This document shows, in pieces, positions 1-8,889 of a stretch of DNA of 64,000 nucleotides. Made by a program: the position numbers and the translations under genes. The notes under the pieces were generated by a model. It had not been told where the DNA came from and ran no database searches. It worked only from the letters and a program-made list of their open reading frames with translations. Origin of the DNA: Aquiflexum gelatinilyticum (GTDB taxonomy: Bacteria > Bacteroidota > Bacteroidia > Cytophagales > Cyclobacteriaceae). Numbering within the stretch: position 1 is the stretch's first letter; the number at the start of each line of letters is the position of its first letter. The DNA lies in contig NZ_JANSUY010000003.1 of the NCBI RefSeq assembly GCF_024741135.1, forward strand, positions 124,001-188,000, in the 5' to 3' direction.

Positions 1-392
1 AATCAAAAAGCCATACTTTAAACAGTTTAAGAGTTTATGGAAACGTGGGACTGAAATTCTTTGAAAGAAGAAATCTTGAACTTGGCGGAACAGGCGGATT
101 AGGATATGGAAATATCCGATATAGTCTCATCAGTAATGAAAAACCTGATTTTCCAAGATTATTTGAAGAGCCCATTCATGATGCGTTTTTGAGAAAAGGT
201 GGCTTGATGGCCAAGCCTGAGGTTTTTGTAGCTTACGGGATCCCATTGTCACCAAACCACTCCTCCAAAATCATGTTTGGAATCAATGGTGGCTATGAAA
301 TCCCTTTGGCCAATTACAAACTACTCGATTTGCCAATGTCTGATTACATTTCAAATCCTTATTTTCAGGTAAGCGTTGGTATCAAACATTAA
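1..392 (+). CDS. 3' part of a probable outer-membrane beta-barrel protein (truncated by window edge)
   Basis: The reading frame is open from the first bases of the window (codons in the frame of position 3), so only the C-terminal part of about 129 residues is present; the GTG at 45 is probably internal. The visible part has alternating hydrophobic/polar stretches, repeated aromatic and Gly residues, and a short terminal strand ending in VSVGIKH, the style of a small Bacteroidota outer-membrane barrel. It contains a stretch around FGINGGYEIPL typical of barrel strands. The stop overlaps the end of the convergent ridA-like gene by 4 bases. No family can be named; the barrel assignment is inference from composition. 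Confidence 0.55.
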   Translation, partial: SKSHTLNSLRVYGNVGLKFFERRNLELGGTGGLGYGNIRYSLISNEKPDFPRLFEEPIHDAFLRKGGLMAKPEVFVAYGIPLSPNHSSKIMFGINGGYEIPLANYKLLDLPMSDYISNPYFQVSVGIKH

Positions 393-979
393 TTGTCGTC
401 AATCTCTACGATCAGTTCTACTTCCACAGATATATCCATTGGCAGTGCATTCATACCAACAGCAGACCTTGCATGTTTTCCTTTTTCGCCAAAGACCTCT
501 ACCATCAAGTCAGAGAAGCCATTGATGACCTGAGGCTGTTGGGTAAAATCAGGTCCACAATTGACCATGCCCAAAACCTTAACCACTCTTTTGACTTTAT
601 TCAAATCTCCCAATTCAGCTTTTAGGACTGCCAATTGGTTGATTGCAACCATCCTCGCTGCTTCTTTTCCCTCTTCAATCGTAAGGTCTTGCCCCACCTT
701 TCCTGTTATAAATGTTCCGTCAGGAAGTCCAGGACCTTTTCCGGAAAGAAAAAGAAGGTTACCGCTTCTAACCGCATTGACATAATTGGCTACAGGAGCA
801 CTTGCCTCAGGAAGAACAATTCCCAAATCTTTGAGTTTTTGCTCTGCATCCCAGACCTCCTGATTTTTGGGTAATTGTTGATTTTGATTTTCTGTGGAAC
901 TACAGGAAAATGTAATCAGCAATATCAGGGTTGATAAAGCGAAAGATAGCCATCTGAAGGTTTGGGCTTTTAAGTCCAT
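389..979 (-). CDS. RidA/YjgF/UK114-family protein with lipoprotein signal
   Basis: 196 residues. Residues 1-26 form a signal peptide ending in a lipobox with Cys26 (ITFSC), followed by a polar linker. From about residue 45 to the end the protein matches the RidA/YjgF fold: the segment around GNLLFLSGKGP, the helix region with AARMVAINQLAVLKAE, and a late KHARSAVGMNALPM segment whose Arg is at the place of the RidA substrate-binding Arg. Cytosolic RidA proteins deaminate reactive enamines and imines; the subgroup with this sequence style has less certain chemistry. The signal peptide indicates an envelope location, which is unusual for the family. It is transcribed alone, convergent with the preceding barrel gene. 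Confidence 0.85.
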   Translation of the reverse strand: MDLKAQTFRWLSFALSTLILLITFSCSSTENQNQQLPKNQEVWDAEQKLKDLGIVLPEASAPVANYVNAVRSGNLLFLSGKGPGLPDGTFITGKVGQDLTIEEGKEAARMVAINQLAVLKAELGDLNKVKRVVKVLGMVNCGPDFTQQPQVINGFSDLMVEVFGEKGKHARSAVGMNALPMDISVEVELIVEIDDN

Positions 980-1106
980 AAGGAGTTTGTTTGTTGTCGG
1001 TTAAATTTCCTTTTAAAGGAAGTGTTTGATTTAGCAGATATGAGAAATATATACCTATTTCATTAAAGAATCTCTATAAAAAACAGCAAAATTCAATTAT
1101 TGGATT

Positions 1107-1114
1107 TAAATTTG
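1107..1114 (+). promoter_or_regulatory. -7 promoter element for the metH riboswitch transcript
   Basis: TAAATTTG is an exact match to the Bacteroidota -7 consensus TAnnTTTG. It lies directly before the aptamer, so transcription would start near 1120, at the first stem of the riboswitch. No clear -33 TTG is present at the usual distance. Confidence 0.5.
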
Positions 1115-1116
1115 GA

Positions 1117-1219
1117 TTGCTTATCGAGAAAGACTGAGGGAAAGGCCCTATGACGTCTTGGCAACCTGACTTACAAGGTGCTAATTCCTATTCCGGAAAA
1201 GCCGGAAGAAGATGAGCGG
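1117..1219 (+). ncRNA. SAM-I (S-box) riboswitch controlling the metH operon
   Basis: The conserved S-box core is present in order: CTTATCGAGA, then GAGGGA-AAGG-CCCTATGA, CTTGGCAACCTG, and AAGGTGCTAATTCC, ending with GATGAG. The closing stem P1 can form between 1117-1125 and 1211-1219, nine pairs including G-U pairs. S-boxes bind S-adenosylmethionine and repress methionine genes. The position, about 60 bases before metH, fits. After P1 the segment GAGCGGAAGAA (1214-1224) can pair with TTCC...GCTC (1236-1250), which would compete with the 3' strand of P1; this is a candidate expression platform, but it lacks a trailing U-tract. Confidence 0.93.
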
Positions 1220-1276
1220 AAGAATGAATTCTTTTTTCCGGTTCTTGCTCGTATAAGTTTTTGAAATTTATCATAC

Positions 1277-2320
1277 ATGAACAGAACCGCGTTATTACTC
1301 TCCTTAGCCAAGAAAAAAATTCTCATCCTTGATGGTGCCATGGGCACGATGATTCAGCGTTTTAAGCTGAATGAGGAGGATTTTAGAACACCAGAACTTG
1401 CAAATCACCCCAAACCATTGAAGGGTAACAATGACCTGCTCTCACTTTCGAGACCGGATGTCATCAAATCCATTCATGCAGCCTACCTTGAAGTTGGGGC
1501 CGATATCATTGAAACCAATACTTTTAGTGGAACATCCATTGCACAGGAGGATTATGCTTTGCAGCACTTGGCCTATGAGATCAATTTCCAATCCGCAAAA
1601 ATTGCCCGCGAAGTGGCTGATGAATTCACCGCAAAAAATCCTGACAAACCACGTTTCGTGGCAGGTGCCCTTGGGCCGACCAATAAAACAGCATCCCTTT
1701 CTCCAGATGTCAATGATCCCGGATACCGGGCAATCACGTTTGACCAATTGTCTGAAGCTTACAAAGAACAGGTTAGGGGATTGCTTGATGGTGGATCTGA
1801 CATCCTTTTGGTAGAGACGATTTTTGATACGCTCAATGCAAAAGCGGCACTTTTTGCTATTCAGGAAGTATTTGAGGAAAGAAGTATCCCATTGAATCCT
1901 GAAGAAGGTGGCATTCCCATCATGATCTCAGGAACCATCACTGATGCTTCAGGCAGGACACTTTCAGGACAGACGACGGAAGCATTTCTGATTTCAGTTT
2001 CCCATGTACCGCTTTTCAGTGTAGGATTGAATTGTGCACTTGGAGCCAAAGAGCTCAGACCATACCTCAAAGTAATGGCAGACAATGCACCATTTCTGGT
2101 TTCGGCCTATCCCAATGCCGGCTTGCCAAATGAATTTGGCCAATACGATCAGGGAGCAAATGAAATGGCAGGGCAGATCGAGGAGTTTTTGAAAGAAGGG
2201 TACGTCAATATTTTGGGAGGTTGTTGCGGAACGACACCCGAACATATTGCTGCCATAGCCAAAGCGGCTGAAAAATACGCCCCACGTAAGGTTGAAATTG
2301 TCACAGCAGAAAATGAGTAA
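1277..2320 (+). CDS. metH: Methionine synthase, homocysteine-binding subunit (MetH N-terminal domain as separate protein)
   Basis: 347 residues that correspond only to the N-terminal homocysteine S-methyltransferase barrel of cobalamin-dependent MetH. The start shows [12 protein letters not shown], and the three zinc-binding cysteines are visible: Cys in GLNCALG near residue 252 and the pair in [10 protein letters not shown] near 315. The protein activates homocysteine for methylation. The remaining MetH domains are encoded by the next gene, which starts inside the last codons of this one, so the two are probably translationally coupled and form one enzyme from two chains. A split MetH is common in Bacteroidota. 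It is regulated by the SAM-I riboswitch just upstream. Confidence 0.95.
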   Translation: MNRTALLLSLAKKKILILDGAMGTMIQRFKLNEEDFRTPELANHPKPLKGNNDLLSLSRPDVIKSIHAAYLEVGADIIETNTFSGTSIAQEDYALQHLAYEINFQSAKIAREVADEFTAKNPDKPRFVAGALGPTNKTASLSPDVNDPGYRAITFDQLSEAYKEQVRGLLDGGSDILLVETIFDTLNAKAALFAIQEVFEERSIPLNPEEGGIPIMISGTITDASGRTLSGQTTEAFLISVSHVPLFSVGLNCALGAKELRPYLKVMADNAPFLVSAYPNAGLPNEFGQYDQGANEMAGQIEEFLKEGYVNILGGCCGTTPEHIAAIAKAAEKYAPRKVEIVTAENE

Positions 2321-5018
2321 AATTCAAAAATATAATGCCATGAAATTGTCAGGTCTGGAACCGTTGGTTTTCACTCCTGAAATCAATTTTGTCAATGTCG
2401 GTGAAAGAACAAATATCACCGGGTCAAAGAAATTTGCCAGACTGATTCTCAATGGCCAATACGATGAAGCGCTTGGAATTGCATTGGATCAAGTCAGAGG
2501 CGGCGCACAGGTATTGGACGTCTGCATGGATGAAGGCATGCTTGACGGTGTGGTGGCTATGAAAAAGTTTCTTAACCTCATTGCTTCCGAACCGGAAATC
2601 AGCAGGATTCCGATCATGATCGACAGTTCACGTTGGGAAATAATCCTTGCCGGACTCAAATGCATTCAAGGAAAAGGAATTGTCAATTCGATCAGTTTAA
2701 AGAATGGCGAAACCGAATTTATCAATCAGGCAAAGACCATCAAAAAATTTGGTGCGGCGGTGGTGGTCATGGCTTTTGATGAAAAAGGTCAGGCCGATAC
2801 TTATCAGCGCCGGATAGATATTTGCAAAAGGAGTTATGATATTCTGGTCAATTTAGTCAGATTCAACCCTCAGGACATCATTTTTGATCCGAATATCTTT
2901 CCTGTTGCAACCGGAATGGACGAGCATCGGAAAAACGCCCTTGACTTTTTTCATGCTACCCAATGGATCAAACAAAATCTTCCGGGAGCCAAAGTCAGTG
3001 GCGGTGTAAGCAATGTGAGTTTTTCTTTCAGAGGCAATGATCCTGTGAGGGAAGCCATGCACGCCGCTTTCCTCTACCACGCCATTCGTCACGGGATGGA
3101 TATGGGAATTGTGAATCCAACCATGCTTGAGATCTATGACGATATTCCAAAAGATTTGCTTCAAAGAGTCGAAGATGTCCTTTTTGATAGGTCTGAAGAT
3201 GCTACCGAGCAATTGCTTGCTTTTGCAGAAACTGTAAAAGCTTCCGGAAAGAAAGAAATTGTCAACGAAGCCTGGAGGGAATTTCCGGTAGAAAAAAGAA
3301 TTGAGCATGCTTTGGTCAAAGGCATTATTGACTTTGTCATTGAAGATACGGAAGAGGCTAGGTTGAAATACCAAAACCCACTCAAAGTCATCGAAGGGCC
3401 TCTGATGGACGGGATGAATGTGGTTGGAGATTTATTTGGTGAAGGTAAAATGTTCCTTCCCCAAGTAGTGAAATCTGCGAGGGTGATGAAAAAAGCCGTT
3501 GCTTATTTGGAGCCATTTATGCCCAAAATCGGGGATTTGGATTACAATGCCGAGCAAAGCAGCATCAAAAAAATCCTCTTGGCTACTGTCAAAGGGGACG
3601 TCCACGATATCGGAAAAAACATTGTAGGGGTGGTTTTGGCTTGCAACAGTTATCAGATCATCGACCTTGGCGTGATGGTAGACGCCCAAAAAATAATCGA
3701 TGAAGCCATCAAAAACAAAGTGGATATTATCGGATTGAGCGGTCTGATTACACCTTCCCTTGACGAAATGGTCTACGTCGCTTCCGAAATGGAGCGTCAG
3801 GGAATGCAGATACCACTGCTAATCGGTGGAGCTACGACTTCAAGAATCCACACCGCAGTAAAAATTGATCCGGTCTACAGCGGGACTGTCATCCATGTGA
3901 CTGACGCTTCCAAGTCGGTTCCGATAGCAGGGGAATCCATCAACGAGGAGACCAAGGCAACTTATCACAAGCAGATCAAGGAAACATACAGTCAGGTGCG
4001 GGCCGAGCATGAGGCCAAGCAACAGGTCAAGCAACTCGCCACATACGAAGAAGCCAAAGCTAATCCCGTCTATATCGATTGGAGTCAATACGTGCCTGTG
4101 GTTCCCGCCAAATTGGGAGAAACGATCTTCCAAGATCTTGACTTGGCGGTTTTGAGAAAATATATTGATTGGACGCCGTTTTTCAGCACTTGGATGCTGA
4201 CAGGAAGGTATCCCAAAATCTTTGATGATGAGGTAGTGGGAAATGAGGCGAAAAAACTGTTTGATGAAGCCAACAAGATGCTCGATCAGGTGATTGCTGA
4301 AAAATGGCTGCAGGCCAAAGCAATAGTGAATTTGTTTCCTGTCAAAAGAAATGGGGAAGATGTAGCTGTCCTTTCCAAAGGAGTTGAGACCGGCTTCAAC
4401 TTCCATTTCCTCCGTCAGCAGGGCAAAAAGGGGAAAGGTGTTCCCAACAGATCCTTGGTGGATTATATCCATCCTTCAAAAACAGATTATATGGGCGGAT
4501 TTGCGGTGACTGCCGGTTGGGGAATAGAATCCAAACTGGAGGAATTTCAAAAAAACCACGATGATTACCATGACATCATGCTCAAGGCCTTGGCAGACCG
4601 GCTTGCAGAAGCAGGTGCTGAATATCTGCATGAAAAGGTCCGAAAAGAGCTTTGGGGCTATGCCAAATCAGAAATATTGGAAAATGAAGCATTGATCAAG
4701 GAAGAATATCAAGGAATCCGACCGGCACCGGGATATCCGGCTTGTCCTGAACATTCTGAGAAAAAGACACTTTTTGATTTGATGCAGGTCGAGAAAAGTA
4801 TCGGGATTACCCTGACCGACAGTTATGCGATGTATCCCACATCCTCAGTAAGTGGTTTTTACTTTGGTCATCCTGAAAGCAAATATTTTGGTCTGGGCAA
4901 AATAGGGGAGGACCAAGTTTTAGATTATGCCAAACGAAAAGGGGTCAGTAAGGCGCAGGCAGAAAGATGGTTATCACCAAACTTAGCTTACTCACCATTG
5001 TTACAAGTTCAAGAATAA
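2313..5018 (+). CDS. metH: Methionine synthase, folate-, cobalamin- and activation-domain subunit
   Basis: 901 residues covering the rest of MetH. A pterin-binding domain begins with [15 protein letters not shown] near residue 28. The cobalamin-binding domain has the [11 protein letters not shown] motif near residue 430, whose His is the lower axial ligand of B12. A C-terminal SAM-dependent reactivation domain has [12 protein letters not shown] near residue 803. The ATG at 2313 overlaps the end of the upstream metH gene by 8 bases. A TTG at 2292 in the same frame is possible but less likely. It transfers the methyl group of 5-methyltetrahydrofolate to homocysteine bound by the partner chain. 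Confidence 0.95.
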   Translation: MSKIQKYNAMKLSGLEPLVFTPEINFVNVGERTNITGSKKFARLILNGQYDEALGIALDQVRGGAQVLDVCMDEGMLDGVVAMKKFLNLIASEPEISRIPIMIDSSRWEIILAGLKCIQGKGIVNSISLKNGETEFINQAKTIKKFGAAVVVMAFDEKGQADTYQRRIDICKRSYDILVNLVRFNPQDIIFDPNIFPVATGMDEHRKNALDFFHATQWIKQNLPGAKVSGGVSNVSFSFRGNDPVREAMHAAFLYHAIRHGMDMGIVNPTMLEIYDDIPKDLLQRVEDVLFDRSEDATEQLLAFAETVKASGKKEIVNEAWREFPVEKRIEHALVKGIIDFVIEDTEEARLKYQNPLKVIEGPLMDGMNVVGDLFGEGKMFLPQVVKSARVMKKAVAYLEPFMPKIGDLDYNAEQSSIKKILLATVKGDVHDIGKNIVGVVLACNSYQIIDLGVMVDAQKIIDEAIKNKVDIIGLSGLITPSLDEMVYVASEMERQGMQIPLLIGGATTSRIHTAVKIDPVYSGTVIHVTDASKSVPIAGESINEETKATYHKQIKETYSQVRAEHEAKQQVKQLATYEEAKANPVYIDWSQYVPVVPAKLGETIFQDLDLAVLRKYIDWTPFFSTWMLTGRYPKIFDDEVVGNEAKKLFDEANKMLDQVIAEKWLQAKAIVNLFPVKRNGEDVAVLSKGVETGFNFHFLRQQGKKGKGVPNRSLVDYIHPSKTDYMGGFAVTAGWGIESKLEEFQKNHDDYHDIMLKALADRLAEAGAEYLHEKVRKELWGYAKSEILENEALIKEEYQGIRPAPGYPACPEHSEKKTLFDLMQVEKSIGITLTDSYAMYPTSSVSGFYFGHPESKYFGLGKIGEDQVLDYAKRKGVSKAQAERWLSPNLAYSPLLQVQE

Positions 5019-5023
5019 AATAC

Positions 5024-5977
5024 ATGAAAATCACTGAACATATAGAACAGGCGAAAAAAACCCTGTTTTCTTTTGAAATATTACCCCCTTTGAAGGGACA
5101 GAGTTTGAATGAACTTTGCATTGGGATAGAGCCATTGATGGAATTCAAGCCACCTTTTGTGGATGTGACCTACCATAGGGAAGAATTTATTTATAAAAAG
5201 CATCCCAACGGGCTTTTGGAAAAAGTAAGTACCAAAAAGCGTCCTGGTACAGTGGGGATTTGTGCAGCTTTGATGAATAGATTCAAAGTAGATGCCGTGC
5301 CCCATTTGCTTTGTGGAGGGTTTACCAAAGAAGAGACAGAAAATGCACTCATTGACCTCAATTTTATTGGTGTTCAGAATGTGTTGGCTCTGAGGGGTGA
5401 TGCCCCAAAAAATGAGGGAACATTCAGGCCTGAGCCCAATGGACATGAATTTACAAAGGATTTGGTGAAGCAGATCGTAGGAATGAACCACGGCAGGTAT
5501 TTGCATGAGGAAACAGAAACCGGTTTCCATACTGATTTTTGTGTAGGGGTAGGAGGGTATCCTGAAAAGCACTTTGAGGCTCCCAATATGAAATTTGACT
5601 TGAAGCATCTGAAGGAAAAAATAGATGCCGGTGCCGAATATATCGTTACCCAAATGTTTTTTGACAACCAAAAATATTTTGATTTTGTGAAAAACGTCCG
5701 GGCTTTGGGTATAAAGGTGCCAATTATTCCAGGATTGAAACCAATCACAACGCTTGGTCAGATCAGCATGCTCCCGAGGACTTTTTTCCTGGATATGCCG
5801 GATGCTTTGATGGATGAACTCGAAAAATGCAAAACCAATGCTGATGTCAAAGAAGTGGGAATTGCATGGGCCATTCAGCAAAGTAAGGAGTTGGTCGCCA
5901 ATGGGGTAGATGTATTGCATTATTACACCATGAGTAAAGCTGACGCCACTTATAAAATAGCAAAAGAGGTCTTTTGA
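5024..5977 (+). CDS. metF: 5,10-methylenetetrahydrofolate reductase
   Basis: 317 residues, the usual MetF length. Family marks are FSFEILPP at the start, VDVTYHREEF, ALRGDAPKNEG, and FFDNQKYFDFV. The flavoenzyme reduces methylenetetrahydrofolate to methyltetrahydrofolate, the methyl donor used by the MetH subunits encoded just before it. The ATG at 5024 lies 5 bases after the metH stop; the frame stays open further upstream inside metH, but that start would be unusual. The gene belongs to the SAM-riboswitch operon. Confidence 0.95.
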   Translation: MKITEHIEQAKKTLFSFEILPPLKGQSLNELCIGIEPLMEFKPPFVDVTYHREEFIYKKHPNGLLEKVSTKKRPGTVGICAALMNRFKVDAVPHLLCGGFTKEETENALIDLNFIGVQNVLALRGDAPKNEGTFRPEPNGHEFTKDLVKQIVGMNHGRYLHEETETGFHTDFCVGVGGYPEKHFEAPNMKFDLKHLKEKIDAGAEYIVTQMFFDNQKYFDFVKNVRALGIKVPIIPGLKPITTLGQISMLPRTFFLDMPDALMDELEKCKTNADVKEVGIAWAIQQSKELVANGVDVLHYYTMSKADATYKIAKEVF

Positions 5978-5999
5978 GGGATTTTGCTACATTCGTGGC

Positions 6000-6848
6000 A
6001 TGATCAAATTGGTAGAATGTCCCCGTGATGCCATGCAGGGCCGGGCGGAGTTCATAGATACTTCTATTAAAGCTGCTTATATCAACCAACTGCTACAAGT
6101 GGGGTTTGATACCATTGACTTTGGAAGCTTTGTCAGCCCCAAAGCCATTCCTCAAATGAGGGATACAGCTGATGTTTTGGAGCAGCTTGACCTTTTTGGA
6201 ACCAAATCCAAGCTTCTTGCCATCGTTGCAAATGTCAGGGGAGCGGAAGACGCTTCCCATTTTGAAGAAATCGATTACCTGGGTTTTCCCCTTTCCCTTT
6301 CAGAGACTTTCCAACAGCGCAATACCAACAAGTCTATTGCTGAAGCTTTGGAGGAGGTAGAAGAAATCCAAAACCTCTGTGAGACCAAAGGCAAAACCTT
6401 GGTCACCTATCTTAGTATGGGGTTCGGAAATCCTTATGGCGATGCATACTCCCCTGATCTGGTAGCAGAATTTGTCAGAAATTTGGATCAAATGGGTATC
6501 AAAATCATCTCTTTTGCCGATACCGTCGGTACTGCGGATTCGACACTGATCTCAGAACTGTATGAGATCAGTTCTCATTCCTATCCTAAAATTGAGTTTG
6601 GATTGCATTTACATACCCATCCCGAACAGCTTTCATCCAAAATTACAGCGGCATTGAAAGCAGGATGTTTACGGTTTGACAGTGCGGTATTGGGATTTGG
6701 AGGATGTCCCATGGCCAATGATGACCTTGTAGGTAATGTGGCCACAGAATCCTTGATCCGGATTTTGGAACAGGAAGGGTTTGAACTGGACCTCAAAAGG
6801 ATGGAATTTGCGGAAGCGATGAAACTTGCCAAGGTAGTGTTTCATTGA
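6000..6848 (+). CDS. Hydroxymethylglutaryl-CoA lyase family protein
   Basis: 282 residues of the HMGL/DRE-TIM barrel family. The N-terminus has VECPRDAMQG where typical lyases have VGPRDGLQNE, keeping the catalytic Arg-Asp. HLHTH keeps the HxH metal ligands, although the usual HDTYG continuation is changed. GFGGCP keeps the signature cysteine, followed by GNVATE. HMG-CoA lyase cleaves HMG-CoA to acetoacetate and acetyl-CoA in leucine breakdown; scoAB in this window could use the acetoacetate. It lies 22 bases after metF with no terminator visible, so it may be read through from the methionine operon. The altered motifs leave some doubt about the exact substrate. Confidence 0.8.
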   Translation: MIKLVECPRDAMQGRAEFIDTSIKAAYINQLLQVGFDTIDFGSFVSPKAIPQMRDTADVLEQLDLFGTKSKLLAIVANVRGAEDASHFEEIDYLGFPLSLSETFQQRNTNKSIAEALEEVEEIQNLCETKGKTLVTYLSMGFGNPYGDAYSPDLVAEFVRNLDQMGIKIISFADTVGTADSTLISELYEISSHSYPKIEFGLHLHTHPEQLSSKITAALKAGCLRFDSAVLGFGGCPMANDDLVGNVATESLIRILEQEGFELDLKRMEFAEAMKLAKVVFH

Positions 6849-6895
6849 ATTGGGAGATTATAGGCCTTTTTCTTGTATTCAAAAGTAAAAGTTTT

Positions 6896-7984
6896 TTAAA
6901 AAACCCAACCTATTCTAAAATCCATAAACTCAGCGACATGCCCATGGGCCTTAAGTCCGGCTCCAATTCGGATATTTTTTCCCGTCATGTAATTCAATGT
7001 ATACCGCTGGTAAAACGCCCTATCCTCTTGATACCCCATTGGTTTGGACATGTACTTGACCATACGCTGACTGAAATCAAATTTTCCAAATAGGAAATGA
7101 TTCTCCAAAAAGATTCCTGGAATCACAGCCTCTATTCGACTTTCCTGGATTGGCAGTGAAAAGTCCTTAGCAATCTCAATTCCTCCTCCCAAGCCAATTA
7201 TTCCGGTAAATTTACGGTAAGTACCTCCGGCAAGGGTAAAGTTTGGTTGACGGTTTCCATTGTCCGAGTCTCGTGTGTTGAATCCTAAGTCTGCATAAAT
7301 AGACCAATTGTTCGGGAGAGGGCTTTTTTCATAGCTTGGTAAATCGGCTTTTCGGGTGTAATGAACAACTCCCAATCCCAGCATTGGATAGTTCATCCCC
7401 CGATTGGGCTGACTTTGTCCCCCATTGGAAATGTGGTTGTATGAAAATGAGGCTTGCAATTCCCATTGATGGCTAAGTTCAAAGGAAAGTTTTGGCGCAA
7501 TAAAAAGTAAAAAACTGATCGGAGCACTAAAGAAGGTATTCCTTGGATTTTCGAAAGGGTCATAAATCCGGGTAAGGTAGCTTACCCCCATTCCTGTAGA
7601 AAGACTGGCCGACCACCTGTCAGTTCTGAAAAGGTATGGTTCAAAACTCCCTGAAAGGTTCCATGCCTGCCCCAACTCTTTGGGATTTTGAAAATCTACG
7701 ACCAATAGGTTTAGCCCCAAATAATGGAAACAATTGCAGGCTTCCCAGTTTTTGCGGGTTGTTCTCATCCATTGGGAAGATATGTTCAGGGAAATGGGTC
7801 GGCTGGAAGCCAGATCCTGGAGTTCAGGATTATGGGCAATTATCCATCCATATTGACTTTCCAGCCCGATCTTGTGAGAGTTGACCTGCGCTTCTGCATT
7901 TACAGTCAAAAAACTGAGAATAAGAAAAATAAAGACTGCCTTTTTCAATATTTTCTTTTTTTGATTTCTACGAAAATGAAACAA
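6896..7984 (-). CDS. PagL-like lipid A 3-O-deacylase (acyloxyacyl hydrolase) family outer-membrane protein
   Basis: 362 residues. A basic N-terminus and hydrophobic core give a signal peptide cut after AEA at about residue 32. The rest reads as a beta-barrel. The diagnostic segment is SYNHISNGG followed by GMNYPMLGLGVVHY, near residue 180, which resembles the PagL active site with its His-Ser pair. PagL removes the 3-O acyl chain from lipid A in the outer membrane. This protein is much longer than the about 170-residue Pseudomonas PagL, as is usual for Bacteroidota relatives, and has extra strands after the catalytic region. It is convergent with the methionine operon and divergent from the PepSY gene. 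Confidence 0.75.
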   Translation of the reverse strand: MFHFRRNQKKKILKKAVFIFLILSFLTVNAEAQVNSHKIGLESQYGWIIAHNPELQDLASSRPISLNISSQWMRTTRKNWEACNCFHYLGLNLLVVDFQNPKELGQAWNLSGSFEPYLFRTDRWSASLSTGMGVSYLTRIYDPFENPRNTFFSAPISFLLFIAPKLSFELSHQWELQASFSYNHISNGGQSQPNRGMNYPMLGLGVVHYTRKADLPSYEKSPLPNNWSIYADLGFNTRDSDNGNRQPNFTLAGGTYRKFTGIIGLGGGIEIAKDFSLPIQESRIEAVIPGIFLENHFLFGKFDFSQRMVKYMSKPMGYQEDRAFYQRYTLNYMTGKNIRIGAGLKAHGHVAEFMDFRIGWVF

Positions 7985-8279
7985 AGAGGTATAGGCCTTA
8001 AATATGTTTTTTTATTCTTTTCACTGATAAACTTTTCTGATTAAATATTAACCAAAAGGATTTTCAAGGTGAATTTTCTCCAAAATGAGTCCTCTTAATG
8101 TTTTGAAATAAACAATATCGGAAGAATAATCGCAGAATTTTGAGGTCTCGCTGGTATTCAAATTCCAATAATTTTCAGGAAACTGTGTTTCGCCTTTCCT
8201 TCAAGAAACCGCCTGAAAAAAATAAAATACATCTGCCTCGATTTTAATTATTTTCGCCGATCGTTATTGATTATTTCTT
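7985..8279. other. Divergent intergenic region
   Basis: 295 AT-rich bases between the PagL-like gene and the PepSY protein gene, both reading outward. It should hold both promoters. A TATTTTCG at 8249-8256, close to the Bacteroidota -7 consensus, sits 24 bases before the PepSY start. No RNA gene, terminator or long repeat is seen. Confidence 0.4.
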
Positions 8280-8837
8280 ATGATTTCTAAAAAAGCCCAT
8301 CAAACCCGTATCTACAGGCGAATACACAAATGGATTAGTATAGTCTTTGTGTTTTTCCTTGTGGTCATTGGCATTACGGCTATTCTTTTGGCTTGGAAAA
8401 AAGAATTGGGTCTCATCCCCAAAACCCAAACTACGAAAGTCGAGAATCCTTCGAATTGGATTCCCTTGGAGAGAATGATGGAGATCGGGCAAACATTTGT
8501 TAGGGACAGTCTTAAAAAAAGTGATTTGATCGACAGGATAGATGTCAGACCTGAAAAGGGAATTGCAAAGATTGTCTTTAAAAGGCATTTTACCGAAATT
8601 CAGGTAGATGGCTACTCGGGAGAGATACTTTCAGTAAGCCAAAGAAACTCTGATCTTGTTGAAAAAATCCATGACGGAAGCATTTTAGATTTTTTGATGG
8701 TTTCCGATTCCGAAATTTCCAAAATCACCTACAGTACCTTGACTTCAGTTGTCTTGCTTTTGCTTTGTTTTACGGGTTTTTTTTTATGGTATTTGCCTAG
8801 GTTGATAAAGAAATTAAAAAACCGGAAGGCCTCCTAA
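8280..8837 (+). CDS. PepSY-associated transmembrane protein
   Basis: 185 residues with two membrane segments, at about 17-38 and 152-172, flanking a soluble domain with a PepSY-like pattern (IVFKRHFTEIQVDGYSGEIL). The positive clusters after the second helix place the C-terminus in the cytoplasm and the PepSY part in the periplasm. PepSY membrane proteins often accompany iron uptake or act as small flavin-free relatives of ferric reductases; no such partner is adjacent here, so the role is open. It is followed after 52 bases by the Na/Pi symporter on the same strand. Confidence 0.75.
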   Translation: MISKKAHQTRIYRRIHKWISIVFVFFLVVIGITAILLAWKKELGLIPKTQTTKVENPSNWIPLERMMEIGQTFVRDSLKKSDLIDRIDVRPEKGIAKIVFKRHFTEIQVDGYSGEILSVSQRNSDLVEKIHDGSILDFLMVSDSEISKITYSTLTSVVLLLLCFTGFFLWYLPRLIKKLKNRKAS

Positions 8838-8889
8838 ATCATTCTAATTGTCACCATTGCTTTCTATATTTGGTTTAGGTTGAAAGGTT

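Noticed and set aside
2292-2312. TTG at 2292 as start of the second metH gene
   Set aside because: The ATG at 2313 overlaps the previous stop by 8 bases, a typical coupling distance, and the extra seven residues show nothing conserved.
3840-4472. Open frame of about 210 codons on the minus strand inside metH
   Set aside because: It is antisense to a strongly conserved part of methionine synthase, Phe/Leu/Ile-rich without any motif; a by-product of codon use.
5081-5920. Open frame of about 280 codons on the minus strand inside metF
   Set aside because: Antisense to metF, rich in Cys, His and Phe and without a recognisable domain.
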